Positions 24,306 to 33,149 of a stretch of DNA of 64,000 nt are shown one piece after another. Numbering within the stretch: the stretch's first letter is position 1; every line of letters begins with the position of its first letter. A model generated the notes under the pieces. It ran no database searches. It saw nothing but the letters and a program-made list of their open reading frames with translations, and was not told the origin of the DNA. Source of the DNA: Arthrobacter sp. Alg241-R88 (GTDB lineage Bacteria > Actinomycetota > Actinomycetes > Actinomycetales > Micrococcaceae); contig NZ_UNRG01000005.1 in NCBI RefSeq assembly GCF_900537115.1, forward strand, positions 160,539 to 224,538, given 5' to 3'. The position numbers and the translations under genes were made by a program.

Positions 24306-24782
24306 CTAGGAGGTGTGGGTTGTGATGGTGCCGGCCGCCTTTGCCCGGGCTGATTGCTTAAGTGAGTCGGTGAGCTTGTGCAGGATTCTTGCCGTATTGC
24401 CGGCGTCTTCCTCGCTCCAGTCGCGCAGGTAGTCCTGCAGGGCCGCCGCACGCTGCTCCTCGATGGAGCGAAGTTTCTCCGCTCCCAAGGGTGTGAGGGC
24501 AACCAACTGGGCCCGGCCGTCGTCGGGATCCTGCCTGCGGATCACCAAGCCATGCTCTTCCAGGTCCGCGATGTGCCGGCTGAGGACCGGGGCGCTGACG
24601 CCCAGCCGCTCGGCGAGCCTGGTGGCCCGGGACTCCCCCTCCCCCACGAAGCGCAGGACACCTTGGAGCGCTACTCCGGTGTCCTGCCCACGAACGCTGG
24701 CAGTGGCGATGCACCGCACTGCGCGCTGGAGATCGAAGATCTGGTACACGAGATCCGCTGCCGTATCCGGTGCTACTGCCAT
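24306..24782 (-). CDS. MarR family transcriptional regulator of the DHA2 exporter
   Basis: 158 aa. Winged HTH with RLAERLGVSAPVLSRHIADLEEHGLV and the wing IRRQDPDDGRAQLVALTPLG, then a C-terminal dimerisation helix. ATG at 24782 was chosen over the GTG at 24794, because the AAGGAG abuts the GTG but is well spaced from the ATG. It precedes the exporter gene in one operon. Two dyads around its own promoter suggest autorepression relieved by a ligand. Confidence 0.9.
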   Translation of the reverse strand: MAVAPDTAADLVYQIFDLQRAVRCIATASVRGQDTGVALQGVLRFVGEGESRATRLAERLGVSAPVLSRHIADLEEHGLVIRRQDPDDGRAQLVALTPLGAEKLRSIEEQRAAALQDYLRDWSEEDAGNTARILHKLTDSLKQSARAKAAGTITTHTS

Positions 24783-24803
24783 GGCTCCAGGCACTCCTTA
24801 ATT

Positions 24804-24848
24804 GTTTGCCTGAAGCAACTATATCCGAAGTTGGTTGCTTTGGGAAAC
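24804..24848 (-). promoter_or_regulatory. Promoter and candidate MarR operators
   Basis: On the minus strand a TATAGT -10 (24818-24823) lies between two related imperfect dyads, GTTTGCCTGAAGCAAC (24804-24819) and GTTGCTTTGGGAAAC (24834-24848). A binding protein on either would cover the promoter of the marR-exporter operon. Confidence 0.5.
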
Positions 24849-25004
24849 TAAGTGCAGGTGCGGGTTGGCCAAGGCTCGCAGAAATCGGGCGCAACTCCCC
24901 GCGAACAGAACCGGTCGCGGCCGCAGCTTGAAACGTAAGCATGCTTTCTATTACTCTGGTTTCAGCTACTCCGCTTGTCCCCCATCAGGCGGAGCGGTTG
25001 CCAA

Positions 25005-25042
25005 AAAGGCCCCGCAACACGGACTCGTGCTGCGGGGCCTTT
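25005..25042. terminator. Hairpin terminator after the TPP-enzyme operon
   Basis: AAAGGCCCCGCA (25005-25016) pairs perfectly with TGCGGGGCCTTT (25031-25042), and the inner ACAC/GTGC region extends it. Read leftward it ends the minus-strand ureohydrolase/TPP-enzyme operon, whose last stop is at 25074. Confidence 0.85.
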
Positions 25043-25073
25043 AGCTTTCTGTTCCGGCGCAAGACCGGAGCAG

Positions 25074-26783
25074 TTATGCGGGCAAGTGGGTGGGCGCGAA
25101 CATCTTCAGGAGCGTTTCCACCACGACGACGTTGGGCCCGTCGGTTGCGAAGCCCGCCTTCAGCGCCTCCCCCACATCCTCTGGGGCCACTTTTGTGGCA
25201 GGCACGCCGAACGCTTCGGCGAGCTTGACGAAATCCGGCCGGGCGAGTTCGGTGGCGGTGGCCTTGCCGAACGCCCCCACCATGTATTCGCGCAGGATGC
25301 CGTAGCCGCCGTCGTCCACAATCAGCCAGGTGACCGGGACGTTGTGCTGCTTGGCGGTGGCGAGTTCGGAGATGGAGTACATCGATGAGCCGTCGCCGGA
25401 TACGGCAAGTACCCGGCCGGGCCTGCCCACCGTTTCCAGTCCCACTGCGGCGCCAATTGCTGCCGGGAAGCCGTAACCCAGCCCGCCGGCACCTTGCGCG
25501 GAATGGAACTGGCCCTCCCGGGCATCCCAGCAGCTCCAGCCCCAATATGCGGAAATCGTCATGTCCCAGAAGGTCTGCATGTCCGCGGGGACGGCTTCGC
25601 GGATGTCGGCCATGAACTTCAGTTCCTTGCCAAGGTCCTGGGATTCCAGGCGTTCCCGGACCTTCGCCAGCGATTCCTTCACCAGGTCCTCCGGCGACGT
25701 GCCGTGCCAGTTCGGCCTGCTTTCGGCATGCTCAACCACCAGTGCTTCGTCCAGGGCGGCCAGCGCCTGGCCGGCGTCGGCACGGATGCCCAGCCCGGGC
25801 CGGTTGGATTCCAGGACCCGCGGTTCGGCGTCGATCTGGATGATCCTGCCGCGCGGCTCAAAGGTGAAGTAGTTGGAGGTGACCTCACCCAGGGATGAAC
25901 CAATCACCACCAGGACGTCCGCGTCCTCCAGTACATCGGTCATGTGGCGGTCCTCGATCCAGGACTGCAGCGACAGCTCATGGTTCCAGGGGAACGCACC
26001 GTTGCCTCCCGGGGTGCAGATCACGGGGGCGCGAAGCTTTTCTGCGATGGAGAGCAGGGACTTCTCTGCCCGGCCCCGGCGGGTGCCGCCGCCGGCAATG
26101 ATGGCCGGACGTTCCGCGGCCTGCAGCCATTTGACCGCTTCGCGGACCAGCTCCACCCGCGGGGGGTTGTCCGCCGCTTCTGCCAGCGCGTCCTCAACGG
26201 GAGGCACCATGATCGGGTCCAGCAGGACGTTTTGCGGGATCTCGATCCACACCGGCCCCTGGGGAGACGAGATGGCTTCGGTCCAGGCGTCCTGGATGGC
26301 TGACGGAATGCCCGATGCGTGCTGGATCAGCCGCTGGCTCTTGGTGACGTTGGCGGCCGATGCCTTCTGGTCGTCCAGCTGGTGCAGCATGCCCTTGCGC
26401 CGGGCGCCCAGCCCCTCAAGCGGGATCTGGCTCGCCACCACCACCATGGGAACGCCGGTGGCATACGCTTCCTGCAGCCCGGCCAGGGACGTCAGGGCGC
26501 CGGGGCCGGTGGACAGGAAAAGGACACCCACCTCACCGGTTGCCCGTGAATACCCGTCAGCAGCGAACGCGGAATTGTTCTCCACCCGCGATGACACGAA
26601 CTGCAGGTTGCCGCGCCCCATCGCGTCAAAGAGCCCCAGGGCATGCTGGCCCGGGATGCCAAAGACGGTTTTCGCGCCCAGGGCTTCCAGCGTTTCGACG
26701 ACGAGGTCCCCGCCATTGCGGGCACCCGTGCCTGCACCGTCCCCTGCGGGCGCGGCGGTCGTTCCCGGGTCGAAATCGATCAT
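25074..26783 (-). CDS. Thiamine-pyrophosphate enzyme (2-oxo acid decarboxylase/acetolactate synthase-like)
   Basis: 569 aa with the three-domain POX/ALS layout. The N-terminal Pyr domain has KTVFGIPGQHALGLFD and SRVENNSAFAADGYSRATG, with the Glu that activates TPP. A central Rossmann domain (PAIIAGGGTRRGRAEKS) and a C-terminal PP domain (VLAVSGDGSSMYSISELATA...VDDGGYG) follow. ATG at 26783 (MIDFDPG) has AAGGAG 8 nt ahead. It lies 4 nt after the stop of a ureohydrolase gene. That pairing is what is expected for a 2-ketoarginine decarboxylase (AruI type) feeding a guanidinobutyrase; this substrate is inference only. Confidence 0.85.
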   Translation of the reverse strand: MIDFDPGTTAAPAGDGAGTGARNGGDLVVETLEALGAKTVFGIPGQHALGLFDAMGRGNLQFVSSRVENNSAFAADGYSRATGEVGVLFLSTGPGALTSLAGLQEAYATGVPMVVVASQIPLEGLGARRKGMLHQLDDQKASAANVTKSQRLIQHASGIPSAIQDAWTEAISSPQGPVWIEIPQNVLLDPIMVPPVEDALAEAADNPPRVELVREAVKWLQAAERPAIIAGGGTRRGRAEKSLLSIAEKLRAPVICTPGGNGAFPWNHELSLQSWIEDRHMTDVLEDADVLVVIGSSLGEVTSNYFTFEPRGRIIQIDAEPRVLESNRPGLGIRADAGQALAALDEALVVEHAESRPNWHGTSPEDLVKESLAKVRERLESQDLGKELKFMADIREAVPADMQTFWDMTISAYWGWSCWDAREGQFHSAQGAGGLGYGFPAAIGAAVGLETVGRPGRVLAVSGDGSSMYSISELATAKQHNVPVTWLIVDDGGYGILREYMVGAFGKATATELARPDFVKLAEAFGVPATKVAPEDVGEALKAGFATDGPNVVVVETLLKMFAPTHLPA

Positions 26784-26787
26784 CCTG

Positions 26788-27852
26788 CTACTCCTTGCCG
26801 GCCGCGGCGAAGCCTGCCGGGCGGCGGACTTCCTGGCCGAGGGCCTGTGCTGCGTAGCCCGTGGCTGCTCCGAAGCGGTCCCCCGCCACGGCATTGTCTG
26901 CCATCAGGGTGACGAGTTCGAAGGCCACGTGGCTTGCGGCCACGCCGGTGATTTCGGCGTGGTCGTAGGCGGGGGCAACCTCCACGACGTCGGCGCCCAC
27001 CAGGTTCATGCCGCGGAAGCCGCGGATGATTTCCAGCAGCTCGCGGCTGGTGATGCCGCCGGCTTCGGGTGTGCCGGTGCCCGGGGCGTGGGCCGGATCC
27101 AGGACGTCGATGTCCACCGAGATATACAGCGGGCGGTTTCCGATCCGGTCCCTGACCTTGGCCACGGTCTCCAGGACGCCCTGGTAGTAAACGTCCGCGG
27201 AGGTGACGATGCCGAATCCAAAGCGATGGTCGTCGTCGAGATCCTTTTTGCCGTAAAGGGGGCCGCGGGTGCCGATGTGGCTGATGGCCTCCGTGTCCAG
27301 GATTCCTTCCTCGACGGCGCGGCGGAACGGCGTGCCGTGGGTGTACTCGGCGCCGAAGTAGGTGTCCCAGGTGTCCAGGTGCGCGTCGAAGTGCAGCATC
27401 GCGATGGGTTCGCCGGCACGCTCGGCGGCGGCGCGGAGCAGGGGCAGCGCGATGGTGTGGTCACCGCCCAGCGTCACCAGCTTGCTGCCGCCGGCGGTGA
27501 GGTCGAGCGCGTTCTGCTGAACGGTCTCGATGGCCTCGTTGATATTGAAGGGGTTGACGGCCATATCGCCGGCGTCGGCCACCTGGATGTTTTCGAAGGG
27601 GCTGACGTCCCAGGCAGGGTTGTACGGGCGCAGCAGCCGGCTGGCTTCCCGGACGTGGTTGGCTCCGAAGCGGGCACCGGGGCGGTAGGAGACGCCGGAG
27701 TCGAAGGGAACACCCACCACCGTGACGTCAGCCTTTTCCACCTGGTCCAGGCGGGGAAGGCGGGCATAGGTGGCAGCCCCGGCGTAACGGGGAATTCGGG
27801 ATGAATCGATGGGGCCAAGGTTGCCGTTGGCTTCGATGCGCAGCTCTTCCAA
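26788..27852 (-). CDS. speB: Ureohydrolase (agmatinase/guanidinobutyrase family)
   Basis: 354 aa, manganese-dependent hydrolase that releases urea from a guanidino compound. Metal-binding motifs are [22 protein letters not shown] and [22 protein letters not shown]. The N-terminal [29 protein letters not shown] is typical of SpeB/Gbu enzymes. TTG start with AAGGAG upstream. It heads a two-gene operon with the TPP enzyme. Agmatine and 4-guanidinobutyrate hydrolases cannot be separated by eye; context favours guanidinobutyrate. The product would be putrescine or GABA. Confidence 0.9.
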   Translation of the reverse strand: MEELRIEANGNLGPIDSSRIPRYAGAATYARLPRLDQVEKADVTVVGVPFDSGVSYRPGARFGANHVREASRLLRPYNPAWDVSPFENIQVADAGDMAVNPFNINEAIETVQQNALDLTAGGSKLVTLGGDHTIALPLLRAAAERAGEPIAMLHFDAHLDTWDTYFGAEYTHGTPFRRAVEEGILDTEAISHIGTRGPLYGKKDLDDDHRFGFGIVTSADVYYQGVLETVAKVRDRIGNRPLYISVDIDVLDPAHAPGTGTPEAGGITSRELLEIIRGFRGMNLVGADVVEVAPAYDHAEITGVAASHVAFELVTLMADNAVAGDRFGAATGYAAQALGQEVRRPAGFAAAGKE

Positions 27853-28002
27853 TGGAGGCCTCTCCTTCGAGGAGTTGAGGGACTGATGTGACTGCCATCA
27901 TACAGCTTGTTTCCCTGTGTGCACCAGCTGTTTACTTTCAGGTCGGTTCGAGGGCGCGGGCCAGCCGGGCAGGAGCCGGATTAGGGCAAGGTCGGCTTGG
28001 GG

Positions 28003-28578
28003 TCAGCGACTGGCAGCCGGGACCAGGACCCAGAGGACTTCCACCGGCTTGTCGGTGGGGTTGATCCAGGTGTGCGGCTCCCGGCCAGGGAAGGTCACGG
28101 TATCCCCGGCACTGAGGTCGTACTCCTCATTGGTGAGGATCAGCCTGATATTGCCCTTAATGACATGGAGGACGTCCACGTCGCAGTCCACGGCGTAGAG
28201 CTCGGTCTCGCCGCGGCCGTGCGGTTCGATGCAGGCCTGGATGATCTGGATGCGCCGCTCAGAACGGGCGGTGAGCAGGCGCTCCACGATGCCCTGGCCG
28301 CCCAGCGAGATCCGCGGCCCGTCATTGCGTTTGGTCAGGTGGGTCTCTGGAGCAGCAAAGAGCTCCCCGATGGAGATCGAGAGAACCTGGCAAAGCGTCA
28401 CGAGGGAAGCCACGGAGGGGGACGTCAGGTCGCGCTCCACGCGGCTAAGGAATCCCTTGGTCAACCCGGTGGCGTCAGCTACCTGTTCAATAGTGAGCCG
28501 CTGGGACTGCCGCGCGGCCCGGATCCTGGAGCCGATGGCAACAGGTACGTTGCTCGGCTCAACTGGCAGTGCCTTCAT
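28003..28578 (-). CDS. XRE-cupin transcriptional regulator
   Basis: 191 aa. N-terminal HTH (IGSRIRAARQSQRLTIEQVADATGLTKGFLSRVERDL) and a C-terminal cupin ligand domain (IEPHGRGETELYAVDCDVDVLHVIKGNIRLIL, AGDTVTFPGREPHTWINP). ATG at 28578 has AAAGGT 8 nt upstream; ATG at 28593 is possible. It lies between the symporter (divergent) and the ureohydrolase operon (same strand, 150 nt downstream). XRE-cupin proteins commonly regulate amine and amino-acid catabolism and probably bind the palindrome at 28733-28747. Confidence 0.88.
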   Translation of the reverse strand: MKALPVEPSNVPVAIGSRIRAARQSQRLTIEQVADATGLTKGFLSRVERDLTSPSVASLVTLCQVLSISIGELFAAPETHLTKRNDGPRISLGGQGIVERLLTARSERRIQIIQACIEPHGRGETELYAVDCDVDVLHVIKGNIRLILTNEEYDLSAGDTVTFPGREPHTWINPTDKPVEVLWVLVPAASR

Positions 28579-28688
28579 CTGCGTACCTTTCATGGCCGGC
28601 CGCCCGGCCCCACTCTGGAGCAATACTAATGGCCAGCCGCGTCTATGACGCCTGCGTGGCGCGCGTGGCTGCCGGCAGCAGCACCCCC

Positions 28689-28718
28689 TTGACTGTTACC
28701 ACGGTCACAGCCTACTCT
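28689..28718 (+). promoter_or_regulatory. Promoter of the sodium symporter gene
   Basis: TTGACT (28689-28694), an 18-nt spacer and TACTCT (28713-28718). It is placed about 135 nt before the symporter GTG, leaving a long 5' leader that contains the palindrome at 28733. Confidence 0.5.
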
Positions 28719-28732
28719 TTGGAAAACACTTG

Positions 28733-28747
28733 TTGCCTATAAGGCAA
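28733..28747. promoter_or_regulatory. Palindromic operator TTGCCT-ATA-AGGCAA
   Basis: A perfect 6+3+6 inverted repeat just after the predicted promoter of the symporter gene and upstream of the divergent XRE-cupin gene. It is well placed for the XRE-cupin protein to block transcription. Confidence 0.6.
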
Positions 28748-28851
28748 TATCTGAGAACTTACTCTCATCCCACCCCTCGCGCAGCGGCTTCCGGCTTCCC
28801 CACCACTTCCCGGAGACCACCCCGGCTGCCAACAGCTCCAAGGAGTCCAAC

Positions 28852-30372
28852 GTGGACGCAAATGTCATCAACATCGCCATCGTGGTGGTGTACCTTCTCG
28901 CCATGCTGGCATTCGGCTGGTGGGGCAAGTCCCGCACCAAGAACAACAGCGACTTCCTTGTCGCCGGCCGTCGCCTTGGCCCCTTCCTCTACACCGGCAC
29001 CATGGCCGCCGTCGTCCTGGGCGGCGCCTCCACAGTGGGCGGCGTAGGACTCGGCTACAAGTTCGGCATCTCAGGCATGTGGCTGGTCGTCGCCATCGGC
29101 GCCGGCGTCCTGCTCCTCAGCCTGCTGTTCGCGGGGACCATCCAGAAGCTGAAGATCTACACCGTCTCCCAGATGCTCACCCTGCGCTACGGCAGCAGGG
29201 CCACCGAGGCATCGGGCATCGTGATGCTCGCCTACACGCTGATGCTCTGCGCCACGTCCACCGGCGCCTACGCCACCATCTTCGTGGTGCTCTTCGACTG
29301 GGACCGCGCACTGGCCATCGCCGTCGGCGGCGCCATTGTGCTGGTCTACTCCACGGTGGGCGGCATGTGGTCCATCACCCTGGCGGACCAGGTGCAGTTC
29401 ATCATCAAGACTGTTGGCATCTTCTTCCTGATGCTCCCCTTCACCCTCAACGCCGCGGGCGGCATCGACGGCATCCGCAGTCGGGTTGACGAGAGCTTCT
29501 TCCAGATCGACGGCATCGGCCTGCAGACCATCATCACCTACTTCGTGGTGTACACCCTCGGCCTGCTGATCGGCCAGGACATTTGGCAGCGCGTTTTCAC
29601 GGCCAAGACGGCCAAAGTGGCCCGGTGGGGCGGCGCCACCGCCGGCATCTACTGCATCCTTTACGGCGTTGCCGGCGCGCTGATCGGCATGGGCGCCAGT
29701 GTGGCCCTGTCAAACATGGAGATTGCAGCCAAGGACGACGTCTATGCCGAAGTGGCCCAGACCCTGCTGCCCGTCGGCATCGGCGGACTCGTCCTGGCAG
29801 CAGCTGTTGCTGCCATGATGTCCACCGCTTCAGGCGCCCTCATCGCCGCCGCAACCGTTGCCCGCGCCGACGTCCTGCCGTTTGTGGCCAGCTGGTTCGG
29901 CAAGACCATCAACACGGAGGACACCGACAACCCCGAGCACGACGTCAAAGCCAACCGCATTTGGGTCCTGTCCCTGGGCATCATCGCCATCCTGATCGCG
30001 ATCATCACCAAGGACGTGGTCGCAGCCCTGACCATCGCGTACGACATCCTGGTGGGCGGCCTCCTCGTGGCCATCCTCGGCGGCCTGGTCTGGAAGCGCG
30101 GCACCGGTGTGGCCGCAGCCGCCTCCATGGCTGTGGGCTCGGTAGTGACGCTGGGCACCATGATCATCCTTGAGATCAACGCCAAAGCGCCGCTGGACGG
30201 CATCTACGCGAATGAGCCCATTTACTACGGCCTGCTCGCCTCCGCCGTGGTGTATGTCGCGGTCTCCCTGCTGACCAAGCCCACCGATCCCCAGGTGATG
30301 CGCAACTGGCAGCGCCGGGTCGCCGGGCAGGAAGCCCCTGAGGCTCCGGCGGAACCGGTGTCCGCCCCGTAG
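28852..30372 (+). CDS. Sodium:solute symporter (SSS family)
   Basis: 506 aa, about 13 transmembrane helices with the SSS core (SDFLVAGRRLGPFLYTGTMAAVVLGGASTVG, VYSTVGGMWSITLADQVQFIIK). The helix GQDIWQRVFTAKTAK corresponds to the conserved SSS segment. GTG start with AAGGAG 7 nt upstream. It is divergent from the XRE-cupin regulator and next to the ureohydrolase/TPP-enzyme operon, so its substrate is probably a guanidino, polyamine or related nitrogen compound taken up with sodium. The substrate is an inference from context. Confidence 0.9.
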   Translation: MDANVINIAIVVVYLLAMLAFGWWGKSRTKNNSDFLVAGRRLGPFLYTGTMAAVVLGGASTVGGVGLGYKFGISGMWLVVAIGAGVLLLSLLFAGTIQKLKIYTVSQMLTLRYGSRATEASGIVMLAYTLMLCATSTGAYATIFVVLFDWDRALAIAVGGAIVLVYSTVGGMWSITLADQVQFIIKTVGIFFLMLPFTLNAAGGIDGIRSRVDESFFQIDGIGLQTIITYFVVYTLGLLIGQDIWQRVFTAKTAKVARWGGATAGIYCILYGVAGALIGMGASVALSNMEIAAKDDVYAEVAQTLLPVGIGGLVLAAAVAAMMSTASGALIAAATVARADVLPFVASWFGKTINTEDTDNPEHDVKANRIWVLSLGIIAILIAIITKDVVAALTIAYDILVGGLLVAILGGLVWKRGTGVAAAASMAVGSVVTLGTMIILEINAKAPLDGIYANEPIYYGLLASAVVYVAVSLLTKPTDPQVMRNWQRRVAGQEAPEAPAEPVSAP

Positions 30373-30390
30373 CAGCAGCTACTGCCTTCA

Positions 30391-30442
30391 CGACGGCGGC
30401 ACCTCCCCTTCGCATTCCATGGAAGGGGAGGTGCCGCCGTCG
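30391..30442. terminator. Bidirectional hairpin terminator
   Basis: A 20-bp perfect stem starting CGACGGCGGCACCTCCCCTT (30391-30410) with a 12-nt loop. It separates the symporter gene from the convergent small acidic-protein gene. Its outer stem equals the core of the terminator at 5516. Confidence 0.9.
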
Positions 30443-30448
30443 TTCGTC

Positions 30449-30673
30449 CTATTCCGTCTCGCGGACCTCGTCCGGGTCCAGCGGGACCGGGCGGTCCTCG
30501 GCGTCGATGACTATCGGTGCCGGCTGTACCACCGGCTCCTCTTCGTCCAGGAGATCATCCTCGGTGTCCCAGTCGTCCTCATTGACGGGTGCATCCTCTG
30601 CGTAGTCGTAAGCAGGGTCCGCTTCGACGGCTTCCAGGTGCGGCATGTCCGCGTGCGGTCCGGTGGTGCCCAT
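30449..30673 (-). CDS. Small acidic hypothetical protein, 74 aa
   Basis: Starts MGTTGPHADMPHLEAVEAD behind GGAGG 7 nt upstream. It is very rich in Asp/Glu (DDWDTEDDLLDEEEP), predicted disordered, with no membrane segment or cysteine. It may act as a small acidic partner protein. No family recognised. Confidence 0.65.
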   Translation of the reverse strand: MGTTGPHADMPHLEAVEADPAYDYAEDAPVNEDDWDTEDDLLDEEEPVVQPAPIVIDAEDRPVPLDPDEVRETE

Positions 30674-30923
30674 GATCCAACCTCCGTTTGTTCGCCTGAC
30701 GTGCTCTTACAGGGCGCTGGCATACGCCACAGTTTCATCACAGCACCGCCGGGAGCCGTGGTCAAGGGTGTGCTGCCTGCACCAAATGCCTCCGGAAGCC
30801 CCCTGAATTTAAGGGTCACCGAAACTCCGGAGTGAGGGAAGCCAGCCGAAAAACCGCGGATTTCCTCTGTAAGCTGGCGGTGCAATGGGGCCGAACCATG
30901 CCCCATCCAGCCCAGGAGTTTCC

Positions 30924-32123
30924 GTGTCCCAGCACGCCAATCCAGACCACCACCGCGACTCCCCTGCGGGGTCCCTCCCCTCAGATCCTGTCCCGTCGGT
31001 TCCCGCTCCGTCCCAGCCTGAGGCGGCAGGCCGGCCCGCAGCGCCGCCCACGTCCGCGGACATCCGGCGCTGGCGCCAATACCTGGCGGACGAGCGCGCC
31101 GAAGCGGCCGTCTACCGGGACCTGGCGCAGAACCGGCAGGGCGAAGAACGCGACATCCTGCTGGCCCTGGCCGAAGCGGAGGGACGGCACGAAGCCCACT
31201 GGTTGGGCCTCCTCGGCGACCACGCCGGCAAGGCCCGCCCGGCGTCAATCCGGAGCCAGTTGCTCGGTTTCCTGGCGCGCCACTTCGGCTCCGTCTTTGT
31301 CCTGGCGCTGGCCCAGCGCGCAGAAGGCCGCTCCCCCTACGCCAAGGACCCCAACGCCACCGACGCGATGGCTGCCGATGAGCAGATCCACGAGGAAGTA
31401 GTACGGGGGCTGGCCACCCGCGGCCGCAACCGGCTGGCGGGCACCTTCCGCGCCGCCGTCTTCGGCGCAAACGACGGCCTGGTCAGCAATCTGTCCCTGG
31501 TGATGGGCATGGCAGCGTCTGGCGTGGCCAGCACTGTGGTGCTGCTCAGCGGCATTGCCGGGCTGCTCGCCGGCGCGATGTCCATGGGAGCCGGCGAATT
31601 CATCTCGGTCCGGTCCCAGCGCGAGCTCCTGGCGGCAACCCGCCCCACCCAGGTTACCCTGGCCGCGGCGCCAAAGCTGGACCTTGAGCACAATGAACTG
31701 CTGCTCGTCTACCTGGCCAGGGGAATGTCCCAGGAAGCGGCGCAGCACCGTGTTGCCGAGCGCATGGGCCTCCTGTCCTGCGACTGCGATCCCAGCCTGT
31801 CCCTGCAGCCGGAGCTTCCCGAGGCCGAGGACCAGCACGAGGCCGTGGGCACCGCGTGGGGCGCAGCGCTGTCCAGCTTCTGCTTCTTTGCCTCGGGCGC
31901 CATCGTCCCCATCCTCCCGTTCCTGTTCGGACTGACCGGAGTGGCTGCCCTGGTGGTGGCCGGCGTACTCGTGGGCCTCGCCCTGCTGGTGACCGGCGGC
32001 ATCGTGGGCCTGCTCTCCGGCACTTCGCCGCTGACCCGCGGCCTGCGGCAACTCGCCATTGGCCTGGGCGCCGCCGCCGTCACGTACCTGTTGGGGCTGG
32101 TCTTCGGCACTGTCGTCCACTAG
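30924..32123 (+). CDS. Ferritin-like domain fused to VIT1/CCC1 metal transporter
   Basis: 399 aa. An N-terminal rubrerythrin-type four-helix domain (residues about 45-160: YLADERAEAAVYRDLAQNRQ, ILLALAEAEGRHEAHW, DEQIHEEVVRGLA) carries the EXXH metal-binding motifs. It is followed by a five-helix VIT1/CCC1 membrane domain (FGANDGLVSNLSLVMGMA, AGAMSMGAGEFISVRSQREL). Such fusions (MbfA type) export or sequester iron/manganese. GTG at 30924 was chosen because CAGGAG precedes it; an in-frame ATG at 30885 is an alternative. Confidence 0.9.
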   Translation: MSQHANPDHHRDSPAGSLPSDPVPSVPAPSQPEAAGRPAAPPTSADIRRWRQYLADERAEAAVYRDLAQNRQGEERDILLALAEAEGRHEAHWLGLLGDHAGKARPASIRSQLLGFLARHFGSVFVLALAQRAEGRSPYAKDPNATDAMAADEQIHEEVVRGLATRGRNRLAGTFRAAVFGANDGLVSNLSLVMGMAASGVASTVVLLSGIAGLLAGAMSMGAGEFISVRSQRELLAATRPTQVTLAAAPKLDLEHNELLLVYLARGMSQEAAQHRVAERMGLLSCDCDPSLSLQPELPEAEDQHEAVGTAWGAALSSFCFFASGAIVPILPFLFGLTGVAALVVAGVLVGLALLVTGGIVGLLSGTSPLTRGLRQLAIGLGAAAVTYLLGLVFGTVVH

Positions 32124-32182
32124 CAGTAGGGTTTCACTGGCAGCAGTGAATAAGCGGGGGACAGAAATATGGGCATGCAGTA

Positions 32183-33121
32183 GTGGAGGGGCAGCCGCCG
32201 CGTCACGCCGGAAGGCGGGCACGCACTGGAAGTACCGGCAAGGCCCTTCGGTTCGTGCTGACAGGCGCCCTGTTCTCCGCAGCATTGGTAGGGGCAGCGC
32301 TGGTGCTTGACGATCCGCGGTTCAAGGAGCTCCTCGATGTCCGCCTTGGCCCGGGTCCCGGCGGGCAGGTCACCGGCGTGCAAGGAGGCGGCGGACCCCA
32401 AGCCGGGACTGCCGGGGAGGCCGGAGGGCAACCCCCTGCAGAGGCACGGACGGGAGCGCCGCCGGTGGGAGTTGGGGAAAAGGATGCTCCCCTCGGCCAG
32501 CCCACGCCACCTGCAGTGGGCAGTGACGCGTACCGGTTCCTGGCAGTCAACGGCGACGGCAGCCCAGTGGGTTACTCCCCGTGCCGGCCACTGCACTATG
32601 TGGTTAACGACGCCCTCGCCCCGGCGGGGGCGCAGCAGCTGGTCGCGGACGCCATCACTGCTATTTCCGCCGCCACCGGCATCGCCTTCGTTGACGATGG
32701 CACCACCACCGAACAGCCGTCGCCCCAACGGCCCCCGTACCAGCCTGATGCCTACGGCGAGCGCTGGGCACCGCTGCTCATCGCGTGGACCACACCGGAG
32801 GTGGCACCGCAGCTGAAGGGCAAAGTGATTGGCACCGGCGGCAGCACCCACTACAGCTACGGCGACGGCCCCAAGACCTTTGTTACCGGCGGCCTGGACC
32901 TGGACGCACCGCAGATTGCGGACGAACTTCTGAACCCCGATGGCCACCTCTACGCCACGGCAGTGATCCTGCACGAACTCAGCCATGTGATGGGCCTTGA
33001 CCATGTGGCAGACCCCACCCAGCTGATGTACCCGGAGATCGGTACTCCTGAGGGGCTGTCCGCAGGGGACCTCAACGGCTTGTTCGAACTCAGCAAGGCC
33101 CAGTGCCGAAAGGATCTCTGA
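32183..33121 (+). CDS. Secreted matrixin-like metalloprotease
   Basis: 312 aa. N-terminal basic segment and one membrane/signal helix (LRFVLTGALFSAALVGAALVL). A Gly/Pro-rich linker of about 70 residues and a zinc-protease domain follow, with HELSHVMGLDHV (HExxHxxGxxH) and the Met-turn QLMYPEI. It probably acts outside the cell, either anchored or released. The GTG start lacks a good Shine-Dalgarno, so the true N-terminus is uncertain. It is in the same direction as the VIT gene, 59 nt downstream. Confidence 0.85.
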   Translation: MEGQPPRHAGRRARTGSTGKALRFVLTGALFSAALVGAALVLDDPRFKELLDVRLGPGPGGQVTGVQGGGGPQAGTAGEAGGQPPAEARTGAPPVGVGEKDAPLGQPTPPAVGSDAYRFLAVNGDGSPVGYSPCRPLHYVVNDALAPAGAQQLVADAITAISAATGIAFVDDGTTTEQPSPQRPPYQPDAYGERWAPLLIAWTTPEVAPQLKGKVIGTGGSTHYSYGDGPKTFVTGGLDLDAPQIADELLNPDGHLYATAVILHELSHVMGLDHVADPTQLMYPEIGTPEGLSAGDLNGLFELSKAQCRKDL

Positions 33122-33149
33122 GCAGCCTTATCCACGCCGATTTCCCTGG

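Noticed and set aside
22605..24353. 582-codon frame opposite the DHA2 exporter
   Set aside because: Antisense shadow; His/Gln/Gly-rich without motifs.
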